DNA of 64,000 bases from Vampirovibrio chlorellavorus (GTDB lineage Bacteria > Cyanobacteriota > Vampirovibrionia > Vampirovibrionales > Vampirovibrionaceae), in assembly GCA_001858525.1 (NCBI GenBank), contig LAPX01000007.1:1-64000 (forward strand), read 5' to 3'. The position numbers were made by a program, and so were the translations under genes. The notes below the pieces were generated by a model. That model worked only from the letters and a program-made list of their open reading frames with translations, was not told the origin of the DNA and did no database searches. Shown in pieces: positions 26,912 through 35,729 of this stretch. Positions within the stretch are counted from its first letter, which is position 1. Each line of letters starts with the position of its first letter.

Positions 26912-26948
26912 GGGCTTTCCTCCTCCGAACAGGGGATCAGCGTTTCGT

Positions 26949-26978
26949 AAAAGCCGAAACGAGGGCCTTCATTTCGGC
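26949..26978 (-). terminator. Attenuator-like hairpin in the motA leader
   Basis: GCCGAAA (26953-26959) pairs with TTTCGGC (26972-26978) across 12 nt. On the minus strand the stem is followed by TTTTACG. No minus-strand gene lies upstream within 300 bp, so the hairpin would act on transcripts heading into motA rather than end another gene. Confidence 0.45.
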
Positions 26979-27021
26979 AAAGCAGAAGCCCTCCCCCTTG
27001 ATAGTTTGAGCCCCCTCAGTG

Positions 27022-27048
27022 TTGCCTGTTTGTGTTTTAACGTATAAT
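27022..27048 (+). promoter_or_regulatory. Promoter of the acyl-CoA dehydrogenase gene
   Basis: A perfect TATAAT at 27043-27048 with a poor -35 (TTGCCT at 27022 with short spacing). The leader to the start codon at 27214 is about 160 nt and holds a small CCGGG/CCCGG hairpin (27090-27110). I do not recognise a riboswitch in it. Confidence 0.5.
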
Positions 27049-27213
27049 GATGCTTGCAGTGGTCAACTTCGTGAGGGTATATTTTCATTCCGGGAAAAAC
27101 TGGGACCCGGTAAGCCATCGATGAGATAACACACCATCTGCCAGAATCAAGGTGTTTTCAAGAACGCCAAAACCAATCAACACAAAGTATAAGAGTGATT
27201 CGGGGTACTTGCT

Positions 27214-28440
27214 ATGAATTTTGAATTGACCGAAGAACAACGGCAAATTTGGCAGTGGGCCAAAGAATTCGCGGATCAGGAAATTGCCCCGGTCGCCGCC
27301 ATCAACGATCAGGCCTCTAAATTTGATTTTGACCTGCTTAAAAAAATCGCCGATCAAGGGTTTTTCGGGGCCATTTTGCCCGAAGAGTACGGCGGGCAAG
27401 GCATCGATCACATTTCTTACGCCTTAATGACAGAAGAAATCGCTCGGGTTTGTTCCTCCACCCGCACCTTGTTTTCGGTGCAGATTTCCCTGGTGGAAAA
27501 ACCCATTTGGTACTTTGGTACCGAGGAGCAAAAAAAGAAATACCTGCCCCAATTGGCCACCGGAGAAATCATTGGCTGCTTTGGCCTAACTGAGCCCAAT
27601 GCTGGCAGTGACGCTGGAAATCAGCAGACCATGGCCACCCCCGATGGCGATTATTACGTATTGAACGGCCAGAAAACCTGGATCTCCAACGGCTGTATTT
27701 CTCAGGTTGCCCTGATCATCGCCCAAACCGATAAATCGAAAGGCCATAAAGGCATGTGCGCCTTTTTGGTAGAAACCAACACCCCCGGCTTCAGCACCCG
27801 GGAAATCAAACCCAAGCTGGGCTTACGGGCTTCTATTACATCCGAGCTGTTTTTAGACAATGTGCGAGTGCATAAATCCCAAATGCTGGGCAATCCGGGT
27901 GAAGGCTTTAAAGTAGCTATGTACTGCCTGGATCAAGGACGCTTCAGCGTGGCCGCAGGCTCAGTGGGTGTCAGCCAGGCCTGTATCGATATCTCCACCA
28001 AGTACGCCATGGAGCGGGAGGCCTTTGGTCAGAAAATCGGTGAGTTCCAGATGCTGCAACAACTGATTGCCGACATGGCAGCCGATTGCGAAGCCGGTCG
28101 CTTTTTAGTGCTACATGCCGCTGACCTAAAAGACAAAGGCGTCCGCAACACCCGAGAAACCTCCATGGCCAAACTGTTTTGCGCGGAAGCCGCCATTCGG
28201 GCCTCTAACAGCGCTGTGCAGGTTTTTGGGGGCTATGGCTTCTCTGAAGAGTATCCAGCGGCCCGCTACTACCGGGATGCCCGTGTTCTCAACCTCTACG
28301 AGGGCACCAGCCAGATCCACCGACTGATTATCGCTCAGGATGAATTGGGCATTCGTCCGGCCAATGGCCCGGGCAGCCCCATGACGCCACTGGATCGGCT
28401 CTCTCCACGGGCACAAATGCCACCCCGCATTTCCAGTTAA
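27214..28440 (+). CDS. Acyl-CoA dehydrogenase
   Basis: An FAD enzyme of the short/medium-chain or branched-chain acyl-CoA dehydrogenase type, 408 residues. It introduces the alpha-beta double bond in acyl-CoA and passes electrons to ETF. Visible signatures: FGLTEPNAGSDAGNQQT (FAD/substrate loop), NGQKTWISNG, RFSVAAGSVGVSQACID and the C-terminal QVFGGYGFSEEYPAARYYRDARVLNLYEGTSQIHR. The catalytic Glu is expected in the last motif (YEGTSQ). It has its own TATAAT promoter and no beta-oxidation neighbours, so the substrate chain length is unresolved. Confidence 0.93.
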   Translation: MNFELTEEQRQIWQWAKEFADQEIAPVAAINDQASKFDFDLLKKIADQGFFGAILPEEYGGQGIDHISYALMTEEIARVCSSTRTLFSVQISLVEKPIWYFGTEEQKKKYLPQLATGEIIGCFGLTEPNAGSDAGNQQTMATPDGDYYVLNGQKTWISNGCISQVALIIAQTDKSKGHKGMCAFLVETNTPGFSTREIKPKLGLRASITSELFLDNVRVHKSQMLGNPGEGFKVAMYCLDQGRFSVAAGSVGVSQACIDISTKYAMEREAFGQKIGEFQMLQQLIADMAADCEAGRFLVLHAADLKDKGVRNTRETSMAKLFCAEAAIRASNSAVQVFGGYGFSEEYPAARYYRDARVLNLYEGTSQIHRLIIAQDELGIRPANGPGSPMTPLDRLSPRAQMPPRISS

Positions 28441-28471
28441 ATTTAGTGAAAAGCCCTTAAGTTTCAGGCAA

Positions 28472-29476
28472 TCAGGCTTGGAGATTGGCTGGCCAAAACT
28501 GCTGAAACAGGCGCAAAACCCGATCATCCTCTGCAATCAACTGATTGGCGTCGGCATAGTCCAGAGCGCTGAAACCCCGGTTGTTTTGCAAGGTGGGGTT
28601 GGCCCCATGCCTTAGTAATAACTGGCATTGTTCGAGACTATTATTGGATGCCGCATGGGCCAGAGCCGTATAGCCATTCTTATCCTGAATATTCACTTTG
28701 GCTTGTTTGGCCAGCAGTTTTTGGGTGACTTCCTTTTTATCCTGCAAGCTCGCCAAAACCAGCAGTGGGGTATCATCAGCACTTGTGGCATTGGGATTAC
28801 CGCCGCAATCCAGCATTTCCTCCAACAAATCGGGCTGATCCGCCAAAACAGCTTCAGCCAATGGTGAATGCCCTGAGGCATCCTGACTTTGAGGGTTGGC
28901 CCCTGCCTTTAATAAAATGCGTACCGCCGGCGTCTGCCCCTTTTTTACAGCAACCTGTAACGGCGATTGACCAACCGCCCCACTTTTTTGGTTGGGGTTG
29001 GCCCCCGCTTTCAACAACTGAGGAATTACTTCCAATTGGTCGTTCTCAATAGCCAGCGCCAAAGGAGTCTCTTGGGTATCCGCACTGGCTTGGTTGGGGT
29101 TGGCCCCCATTTTCAAAAACTGGGTGGCCAATGGCTGCACCTCACTGGCGTTCCCCAGTTCAGCACTTTGCTTCAATAACTGGGCCAAAAGGGGGAAGTG
29201 CTGCACCAACACCCGCAAGGCGGGTTGGGAATTCTCCTCAGCCTCATCATGCGCCTCTGTTTCCTCTCGCAAGCCCTCCTGAGACTTGGATTCAGATCTG
29301 GACTCATTGTCAGGCTCATTTTGTTGGCGATCCGAACCAGAAAAAGTCACCATGTCTTTAGCGAAAGCGGAGGAGGCAAAAGTTTGAGGCAAACGAGCAC
29401 CAGACAGCCTGATAGCAAAAGGCTTTGAGGGGCTGGCCAAAGAAGCGCCAGCAAAAGAGTGATGATGAATATACAT
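28472..29476 (-). CDS. Ankyrin-repeat protein
   Basis: I chose ATG 29476 (334 residues); the frame extends upstream to 29611, but that part is Cys/Phe/Trp-rich and implausible. The first 110 residues are Ser/Ala/Glu-rich and probably disordered, without a clear signal peptide. From about residue 120 there are at least five ankyrin repeats, recognisable by TPLALAIENDQLEVIPQLLKAGANPN, SPLQVAVKKGQ, SPLAEAVLADQ and TALAHAASNNSLEQCQLLLRHGANP. These give a protein-binding solenoid. No enzymatic domain. Partner unknown. Confidence 0.85.
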   Translation of the reverse strand: MYIHHHSFAGASLASPSKPFAIRLSGARLPQTFASSAFAKDMVTFSGSDRQQNEPDNESRSESKSQEGLREETEAHDEAEENSQPALRVLVQHFPLLAQLLKQSAELGNASEVQPLATQFLKMGANPNQASADTQETPLALAIENDQLEVIPQLLKAGANPNQKSGAVGQSPLQVAVKKGQTPAVRILLKAGANPQSQDASGHSPLAEAVLADQPDLLEEMLDCGGNPNATSADDTPLLVLASLQDKKEVTQKLLAKQAKVNIQDKNGYTALAHAASNNSLEQCQLLLRHGANPTLQNNRGFSALDYADANQLIAEDDRVLRLFQQFWPANLQA

Positions 29477-29686
29477 GAAATGGTCCACTTCAAAATAACA
29501 GGGGAAATAACAACGCGAAAGCCACAACGGTTCACAACGGCTTAAACGCAAATCCAGTTTTATAATTGATACCACAAAGTCCATTAACCTGATGAAATAG
29601 GAGGAAAACACAGCGATTTCAAGCCATTTTCAGCTATGATAATGACAGATTCAAGCTGAAAAAATCGGCTTGAGATGAGGGCCATC

Positions 29687-30607
29687 ATGCATATTCTGGA
29701 TCAACTCATCGTACTCACTTTACCCTTTGCCCCCAAGGCATTGGTCAAAAAGTTCGCCTGGCGTTATGTGGCGGGAGAATCGCTGGAAGAAATGCTGGAA
29801 ACGGTTCGCCGTTTAAACCACCAAGGGGCCATGGCCACCGTGGACGTTTTGGGCGAATTCATCCGCGTGCCCCAAGAGGCCCATCAGGCCGCCGCGCTTT
29901 ATAAAACCGTGCTGGAGGCCATTGCCAAAGAGCGGCTGGACGCCAATATTTCGGTGAAATTGAGCCAAATGGGTTTATTGTTGGATAAAACCCTATGCTA
30001 TGAGATTATGCACGATTTGGTGGCCACGGCAGCCAAGGCCCGCATTTTTGTACGCATTGACATGGAAGATTCGGCCTGTACCGGCGACACCATTGCCCTG
30101 TATTTAAAGTTGCGCAAGCAATTCGATAACGTGGGCATTGTGCTGCAAGCCTATCTGCGCCGTACCGTGGGCGATGCCCGACAGATTATGAGGGACTTGA
30201 GCAAGATCAACAGCCCAGCCAATTTCCGGCTGTGCAAAGGCATTTACCGGGAACCCCGCACCTTGGCCTGGCCGAATCACACGCTCATCAACAAAAACTA
30301 CACCCTCATTCTGGAAGAAATGTTTAAGCACGAAGCCTATGTGGGCATCGCCACCCACAACGAAGAACTGGTTTGGGAGGCGCTGCGCCTGATTGATCAG
30401 TACCGTCTCAAGCCGCAGGAATATGAATTTCAGATGCTCTTGGGCGTTGATCCGGAATTGCGGCAAATCCTGCTGAACGCCGGACACCGGGTGCGGGTTT
30501 ACGTGCCCTTTGGTCAGGACTGGTTTGCCTACTGCACCCGCCGCCTTAAAGAAAACCCCTCCATTGCCGGACATCTGATGAAAAACTTGTTCTCTAAAGG
30601 CGAATAA
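29687..30607 (+). CDS. Proline dehydrogenase (stand-alone PRODH)
   Basis: An FAD enzyme that oxidises proline to pyrroline-5-carboxylate. The 306-residue single-domain protein matches the monofunctional PRODH type rather than the bifunctional PutA. Signatures: ISVKLSQMGLLLD (strand with substrate Lys), FVRIDMEDSACTGDT, VGIVLQAYLRRT, RLCKGIYREP, VGIATHNEELV and the C-terminal VRVYVPFGQDWFAYCTRRLKENP, the substrate-binding helix. ATG 29687 has GAGGG at 6-nt spacing; ATG 29675 is the alternative. No P5C dehydrogenase is adjacent. Confidence 0.93.
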   Translation: MHILDQLIVLTLPFAPKALVKKFAWRYVAGESLEEMLETVRRLNHQGAMATVDVLGEFIRVPQEAHQAAALYKTVLEAIAKERLDANISVKLSQMGLLLDKTLCYEIMHDLVATAAKARIFVRIDMEDSACTGDTIALYLKLRKQFDNVGIVLQAYLRRTVGDARQIMRDLSKINSPANFRLCKGIYREPRTLAWPNHTLINKNYTLILEEMFKHEAYVGIATHNEELVWEALRLIDQYRLKPQEYEFQMLLGVDPELRQILLNAGHRVRVYVPFGQDWFAYCTRRLKENPSIAGHLMKNLFSKGE

Positions 30608-30627
30608 TCCAAAGGCAGGTAAGTCTA

Positions 30628-32295
30628 CTAACGCTTAAAGCGTTTCAACAGACGACCGCCAATGCGCTCCTGCAAGTATTGGGCCTCGCTGACCTTCAAT
30701 TGCAACGTCACCAGCACGTACACCAAAATGCCGACAGCGGCAGCCAGAGCAATCCGCCCGTATTCCAGCAGGGCAGGTGCCACCGGTAACCCTTGGAGTA
30801 ATGGCACAAATTGGGGCATTAATTGCAGCAACCACTGACTGCCAAAACAAGCCGCCATCATGAGTAAACCCGCCATGGCCAGCTTGCCAAAGGGCAGCAC
30901 CATTTCCCCAAAGCCCAAGTCAGGAATGTGTTTTTTGGACAGAATGCCCAGCAAGGTCATGTTGATAAAGGTCACCAGCGTAATGGCCGCCGTAATGCCC
31001 CCCACGCCCAGGTGCAGCTGCGTGACCAGCAACCAGTTGAGAACCGCTTTGACCCCAATGGCCAATAAGCCCACCATTAAAGGGGTGCGAGAGTCCTGAA
31101 AGGCATAAAAAACACGGGTAATGGAATCTCTGGCAAAGTAGGGAATAATTTGCAACGCCTGATAAACCAAGGCCAGCGAAACCAGCTCTGTAGCCTTGGC
31201 ATCGAACTTACCGTGCTGGAAAATCAGCCGAATGAGTGGCTCCGTGTACATCATCATCAAAATCAGCAGGGGAATACTAATCAGCCACAGGGAAATCACC
31301 CCGGTTTTAAAGGTGCGCTTGATCTCTTCAAAATTGCCGTCGGCAGCGGCCCGGCTGAACCGGGGGAAAATGGGTACCAGCAACGCCGTTTGCAGCACCC
31401 CCAGGGGCAACTGCACCAGGCGATTGGACAGCGTGACCGCCGACCAGCCCCCAGCCCCCAGCGAAGCGGCAAAGAACATATCCACGTAGGTCACCAGTTG
31501 CCCAATGGTGGTGCCCACGGTGGCCGGAAACAACAACTCTCCGGCCTGACGAATTTCCGGCGCTTTCCAATCCAAAGCAGGTTTTAACGTAAACTTCTGG
31601 CGGAAAAATTCCGGCAACTGCATCACTACCTGCAAAAGCCCACCGGCCAGCGTAGACCAGGCCAACACCATACCCGTAGTATCCCCGGGCACCAGCCACA
31701 GCCCCAACAGAATGGTCACACTCATGGCCACCGGCGATAAGGACGGCCACACAAAACAGTTATAGATATTGGACAGCCCGTACAAAATACCCACCACCCC
31801 ACCGGCCAAAATACAGGGACTCATCACTTGCAACTGAGCGGCAGCAGAATCAATCAGGGAGGGGGCCGCCCCGTGCAAAATCAGCCCCATAATGGGGCGG
31901 GCCAGCAAAAAAGTCAGAATCGACAAGACCGTAAACACAATGCCCGTCAGGGTAATGAAGGTGCTGGCCAAGTGCTTGGCACGCTCTGATGGGGCCTCCT
32001 GATCTTTAATCAGGCGGGAAAACACAGCCACCGTGGCAGTATGAAAAGGGCCACCCAGCCCGCCCAGTAAAATAATGGAAAAAGAAGGCAACTGAAAAGC
32101 GGCGTAATAAGCGTCGCTGACCAGCGAGGTGCCATAAGCGTACATGACCGCCCAATCCCGCAGGAAGCCCAGCATTTTACTGAAAATGGTCACTGCGGCA
32201 ATCAGCCCAGCGGCCTTCAGCAAACTGGGCGCGCGGCTGGGTTTGGCTTCTGGGGCGGTGGCCTGAGGATCGGTGATGGGGGATTCTGCGCTCAT
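30628..32295 (-). CDS. murJ: Lipid II flippase MurJ
   Basis: A MOP-superfamily exporter that flips lipid II across the inner membrane for peptidoglycan synthesis. The 555-residue protein has about 14 predicted TMs. Family patterns include KAAGLIAAVTIFSKMLGFLRDWAVMYAYG at the start and RDSITRVFYAFQDSRTPL in the middle. Two in-frame ATGs (32307 and 32295) are possible; MSAESP at 32295 is used. The hydrophilic start (20 residues) is variable. The gene is convergent with PRODH, about 20 nt away. Confidence 0.93.
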   Translation of the reverse strand: MSAESPITDPQATAPEAKPSRAPSLLKAAGLIAAVTIFSKMLGFLRDWAVMYAYGTSLVSDAYYAAFQLPSFSIILLGGLGGPFHTATVAVFSRLIKDQEAPSERAKHLASTFITLTGIVFTVLSILTFLLARPIMGLILHGAAPSLIDSAAAQLQVMSPCILAGGVVGILYGLSNIYNCFVWPSLSPVAMSVTILLGLWLVPGDTTGMVLAWSTLAGGLLQVVMQLPEFFRQKFTLKPALDWKAPEIRQAGELLFPATVGTTIGQLVTYVDMFFAASLGAGGWSAVTLSNRLVQLPLGVLQTALLVPIFPRFSRAAADGNFEEIKRTFKTGVISLWLISIPLLILMMMYTEPLIRLIFQHGKFDAKATELVSLALVYQALQIIPYFARDSITRVFYAFQDSRTPLMVGLLAIGVKAVLNWLLVTQLHLGVGGITAAITLVTFINMTLLGILSKKHIPDLGFGEMVLPFGKLAMAGLLMMAACFGSQWLLQLMPQFVPLLQGLPVAPALLEYGRIALAAAVGILVYVLVTLQLKVSEAQYLQERIGGRLLKRFKR

Positions 32296-32341
32296 AGTAA
32301 TGCCCATTATACGCTGAGGTCACTCATTGGGATCGGGGGAG

Positions 32342-33076
32342 TTAGTAAGGAACTAGCAAATTCAGGGCTTGCTGAATGGGCAGTAAATCCACGCCCAGTT
32401 CTGTAATACGGCACAAATTGCCCTGCTGCAGGGCTTCCACAGAAATACTGGGACTGTAAGCAATCTCTCCCAGATACGGAATATCAGTGTGGCCTCGCAA
32501 AAACAGTACGTCCTCCTCCCACTCCGGCACGCGGGCCGGTTGGGTTTCCACGGCCATCCAGCCGATGGCTTTGGCATCCCGGGACCACAGATACGACAAC
32601 ATGGGGGCCATGGTGCCAATAACATCGGGGATTTTGGCCGTCACCAGCACCAATGGAATCTCCAGCGCCTTGGACAAATCCACGGCGTCATTCAACTCCA
32701 AATCGGCAAAGCGAATGGGAGAGGCCAAACTACCGGGGGCTTCCAGAATATAAGGATATACCCGCTTGCGGCAGACCTCCTGCAAGTGCTGCCAATCCCC
32801 GGCGGTCACTTTCCAGGGAGAGGACTTGGCAAACAATTCCAGCGGCTGTTTGGGTGGATTGAGCCGATCGAAAAAAGTCTGCTCGTAACCATCCCGAATG
32901 GTCACTTCCGGCTGAAAACTAAAGGGTTTGATGGCCTGCACGGTAAACCCCAGATCATTGAGCACCCCGGCCAGCCCGGCACAGGCCACGCTTTTTCCGC
33001 ATTTGGGATGCGTGCCCACCACCAGCAAGCCACGGGCATCCAGCAAGTTTCGATCCGGTTGTCTAGGTTCCCACAT
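32342..33076 (-). CDS. BioD-like P-loop ATPase
   Basis: A 244-residue protein from ATG 33076 that overlaps the 3' end of the upstream gene by 14 nt. The P-loop is GLLVVGTHPKCGKSVACAGL, matching the dethiobiotin synthetase pattern GTxxxxGKT with Ser for Thr. It also has ILEAPGSLASPI and PLVLVTAKIPDVIGTMAPMLSYL, which follow BioD's switch and base regions. The rest is divergent and no biotin genes are near. The fold is SIMIBI-class, and a true dethiobiotin synthetase activity is uncertain. It is probably co-expressed with the nucleotidyltransferase gene. Confidence 0.65.
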   Translation of the reverse strand: MWEPRQPDRNLLDARGLLVVGTHPKCGKSVACAGLAGVLNDLGFTVQAIKPFSFQPEVTIRDGYEQTFFDRLNPPKQPLELFAKSSPWKVTAGDWQHLQEVCRKRVYPYILEAPGSLASPIRFADLELNDAVDLSKALEIPLVLVTAKIPDVIGTMAPMLSYLWSRDAKAIGWMAVETQPARVPEWEEDVLFLRGHTDIPYLGEIAYSPSISVEALQQGNLCRITELGVDLLPIQQALNLLVPY

Positions 33077-34751
33077 CAGCTTGGGCCTCCGCTTCCGGGG
33101 GATGCTCTCGCCCGGCCTGAGCCTTGAACTCGGCCACGCGCTCAGAATGAGCAGCCAACTGATTCTGAATATATTGCACCTCTTCCAACCGATCCGGCAC
33201 CTGACCGGCCAGTTTGGCGTGCAGCAACTGATCCAGCAAAGCCCCAATGACCTTACCTTCGGGCACACCCAGCCCAATCAAATCATTGCCGTCCAGCTCC
33301 ACCTCGGTTTTTTCCCACTTGCGCTTGTATTTCACAAAAGCTTCCAGCACGATTTTATACCGATTTCCTCCGGCCAGAGCCAGTTCCAGAATACAAGCCA
33401 CCACGGTAATCAAGTGCAAACCGTGGAACAAATCGTAAATGGCCCCGGGGGATGAATACTCGTGCAAAGTGCTAAAGCGCTCAGTAACCCCATCCTTCAA
33501 TTTGCGGAACTGCTCCACAAACTCCCGCTCATTTCGGGTTAACCCCAAACGGGCCAGCGTTTTCTGAAAGTCTTCTGGTTCAAAATCCCGAAACAAAAAG
33601 CACAGGTAAACATCAAACACAAAATCGCCATCCAGAAAGGGACTCAGTGGGTCCATCAACTCCGGCAAAAAAGGCCCAAGACCGGCCAGTTTCTCAATCA
33701 ATTCCGAACTGGGGGAAAAAGTAGTTTCCATATTAAACAGGCGGTAACACTGATGCTGCATGAAATAACGCAGCCAGTTACTTTTGGCCGGAGATTCCTC
33801 CACCCGCAAAAAGCCTTTCAACTCCTGCTTAATACGCTCGCCCCCGCCCTTATAGCAAGCGCCACCCACGTGCAGAAATTTTTCCAACAGCCCGGCGGTT
33901 TCTTCCGCCAGAGCAAAATCGAAACGGGCGCAGAACTTCAGTGCCCGAAAAATACGACTGGGGTCCTCAAAGAACGAGACCGGGTGCAACACCCGGATTT
34001 CCCGCAACTCGATGTCCCGCAAGCCGTTGGCGTAATCCAGCACCTGCCCCAGATGATGCACGGAAAAGGAGAGGGCATTCACCGTAAAATCCCGACGGAC
34101 AATGTCATTGACCAGCGGCACACCCCGGTTCACCACCACCGGCAAGGCCCCGCAATGCGGATAAATTTCCTGCCGGGTAGAAGCCACATCAAACATCAAA
34201 TCATCTTTATAGCTCATTTTGGCCGTCCCAAACTCGGGGAATTTCTCTATCAGCATAAAATTCCGGGAGTTGGCCAGTAAAAAATCCGCCAGGGCCAAGG
34301 CATCCCCTTCCACGGTGATATCCACATCACGCACAGAAAGGCGCTTTTCCTGATACAACAGCAAATCCCGAGTGATGCCGCCAATGACATAGGCTTTCAG
34401 GCCCATTTTTTGCATCAGGGATTGTAGCTCGTACAAGGCGGCCACAAAGTACACCGGAAAAAAGGCGGACAGGCGCTTGGCCAAATCAATGGTAGCCTGC
34501 ATACTGGCCCGGTTCTCATGGCACAGGGGTGAACGCTCTGGAATAGCCACACTGCCCACAGGCAGTTCCCCCAGGCCCATGGTGGCCATTTTACTGAGAT
34601 CATCACAAAAGGCCAGCCAGACCTGCCCCTGCTCGCTATAGCTGACGGCATCGGCATGCTGCTCCCGCGCCAGCCCTAAGGCTTCCGCAATGGGCACTTG
34701 TGATTCCACATCAATGCGGGCGTCGTTATTCAAATGGCGTTTCTCGTTCAT
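33063..34751 (-). CDS. CCA-adding enzyme / poly(A) polymerase family protein
   Basis: A class II tRNA nucleotidyltransferase-type protein of 562 residues. Core motifs: YVIGGITRDLLLY, VRDVDITVEGDAL (metal-binding Asp pair), RRDFTVNALSFSV and FEDPSRIFRALKFCARF. These place it with CCA-adding enzymes and bacterial poly(A) polymerase. The motifs begin only at about residue 118. The preceding segment is an unusual extension with no domain I recognise. The C-terminal 200 residues are helical and acidic, ending in a Glu/Ala-rich tail. A-, CC- or CCA-addition cannot be separated by eye. The start at 34751 is open to question. Confidence 0.85.
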   Translation of the reverse strand: MNEKRHLNNDARIDVESQVPIAEALGLAREQHADAVSYSEQGQVWLAFCDDLSKMATMGLGELPVGSVAIPERSPLCHENRASMQATIDLAKRLSAFFPVYFVAALYELQSLMQKMGLKAYVIGGITRDLLLYQEKRLSVRDVDITVEGDALALADFLLANSRNFMLIEKFPEFGTAKMSYKDDLMFDVASTRQEIYPHCGALPVVVNRGVPLVNDIVRRDFTVNALSFSVHHLGQVLDYANGLRDIELREIRVLHPVSFFEDPSRIFRALKFCARFDFALAEETAGLLEKFLHVGGACYKGGGERIKQELKGFLRVEESPAKSNWLRYFMQHQCYRLFNMETTFSPSSELIEKLAGLGPFLPELMDPLSPFLDGDFVFDVYLCFLFRDFEPEDFQKTLARLGLTRNEREFVEQFRKLKDGVTERFSTLHEYSSPGAIYDLFHGLHLITVVACILELALAGGNRYKIVLEAFVKYKRKWEKTEVELDGNDLIGLGVPEGKVIGALLDQLLHAKLAGQVPDRLEEVQYIQNQLAAHSERVAEFKAQAGREHPPEAEAQADVGT

Positions 34752-34835
34752 GGGCCGTGATTCAAGTTATGACAGGGAACATCCAACAATACAACGCCAG
34801 CCGGGAAACCAACCCGCCGGTTTGGACACCTGTTT

Positions 34836-34863
34836 TTGACAAGCGTGCCAGCTGTACTATAAT
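34836..34863 (+). promoter_or_regulatory. Consensus promoter, leaderless
   Basis: TTGACA (34836-34841), 16 nt, then TATAAT (34858-34863); both hexamers are perfect. The ATG of the next gene is at 34871, 7 nt beyond the -10, so transcription should start at or just before the start codon. Confidence 0.85.
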
Positions 34864-34870
34864 CCCTAGT

Positions 34871-35182
34871 ATGCCAGAAGATTTCCGAAAGCCCAAGCTG
34901 ACCCATTACCCTCGCATGACCTTGCACTGCGAGTGTGGGAACGAGTTCAACATCAACGTCATCCGCCTGAAAAACGGGGAACCGGTCTTGTGCCACATTT
35001 GCGGCGAACACTTCCCGGAAGAGTTGGGCAAAAAATTCGCCAATGCCCTGCAAGAGATGTTTACCGTCAAGTACGAACTGGAAAAAATTAACAGCGGCTT
35101 TGATTTGTCCTTCATCTACAAATCCACTTTTAAACAGCCGCCAGCCCCTCACCCGTTTGATCCGACCGATTTCCCCGATTAA
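34871..35182 (+). CDS. Small zinc-ribbon-like protein
   Basis: A 103-residue protein whose N-terminal half has LHCECGNEFNINV (Cys20, Cys22) and VLCHICGEHF (Cys41, Cys44), a four-Cys metal site of the zinc-ribbon type. The rest is a short helix and a Pro-rich tail ending FDPTDFPD. The in-frame region upstream would overlap the divergent gene and is excluded by the consensus promoter at 34836-34863. No known family comes to mind. The leaderless, strong promoter suggests steady expression. Possible roles are nucleic-acid or protein binding. Confidence 0.75.
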   Translation: MPEDFRKPKLTHYPRMTLHCECGNEFNINVIRLKNGEPVLCHICGEHFPEELGKKFANALQEMFTVKYELEKINSGFDLSFIYKSTFKQPPAPHPFDPTDFPD

Positions 35183-35297
35183 CTTTCGTTTTGACGACCC
35201 AATACACCTTTCATCACACCCATAATGGCAACAAAATCGGTTGACCGGTTTTAGTGCCTCTACAAACACAAAGGGCTATCGCGAAGGGCTAGAAAAG

Positions 35298-35729
35298 ATG
35301 AGTAGCATTGCAGGCCTGGCTCTCTCCAGAAGCTCAGGCGCCTTAAACCAGCTTCAGCAAAGGCTGGGCGACAATTTATCGACAGAAAGCCTGCAAGGGA
35401 TTACCAAGCAGCTTGAAGGGCAGTTTCCGCAAATGCTGAACGATGCCTTTCCAGAGCGGGACAATAATGGCGCAGCTCCCAATGCTCAGTATCCACAATC
35501 GGCCAATATGACCGGCACTAGCCCCGTTTACCCCAGTTATTACGGGTACGGAAGACCCTTCCCGGCCAGTAACACCTGGCCGGTAGTCAATCCTTTGGCG
35601 GTTCCCGTGGCTATGCCTGCGATGACAATGGCGCCGATGCCCCAGCCGCTGGGATATGCTGCCCCCATCGGGTATATAGGTCGTGCCCCAGTCCAAACTG
35701 GTCCAGCACCTTCCCAATGGTATAGTTAA
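35298..35729 (+). CDS. Pro/Tyr/Met-rich protein overlapping ubiX
   Basis: From ATG 35298 the product is 143 residues. A Ser/Leu/Gln-rich, helical first half (GALNQLQQRLGDNLSTESLQ) is followed by a Pro/Tyr/Met-rich second half with PVYPSYYGYGRPFP-type repeats. It has no signal peptide and matches no family I know. Its 3' part overlaps the 3' part of minus-strand ubiX by 119 nt (35611-35729). The overlap covers the variable tail of ubiX and the low-complexity tail of this protein, so both could be real. An upstream TTG at 35241 is possible. Confidence 0.45.
   Translation: MSSIAGLALSRSSGALNQLQQRLGDNLSTESLQGITKQLEGQFPQMLNDAFPERDNNGAAPNAQYPQSANMTGTSPVYPSYYGYGRPFPASNTWPVVNPLAVPVAMPAMTMAPMPQPLGYAAPIGYIGRAPVQTGPAPSQWYS

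Noticed and set aside
27049-27213. Riboswitch in the 160-nt leader of the acyl-CoA dehydrogenase gene
   Set aside because: One short CCGGG/CCCGG hairpin but no class-specific motif could be recognised.
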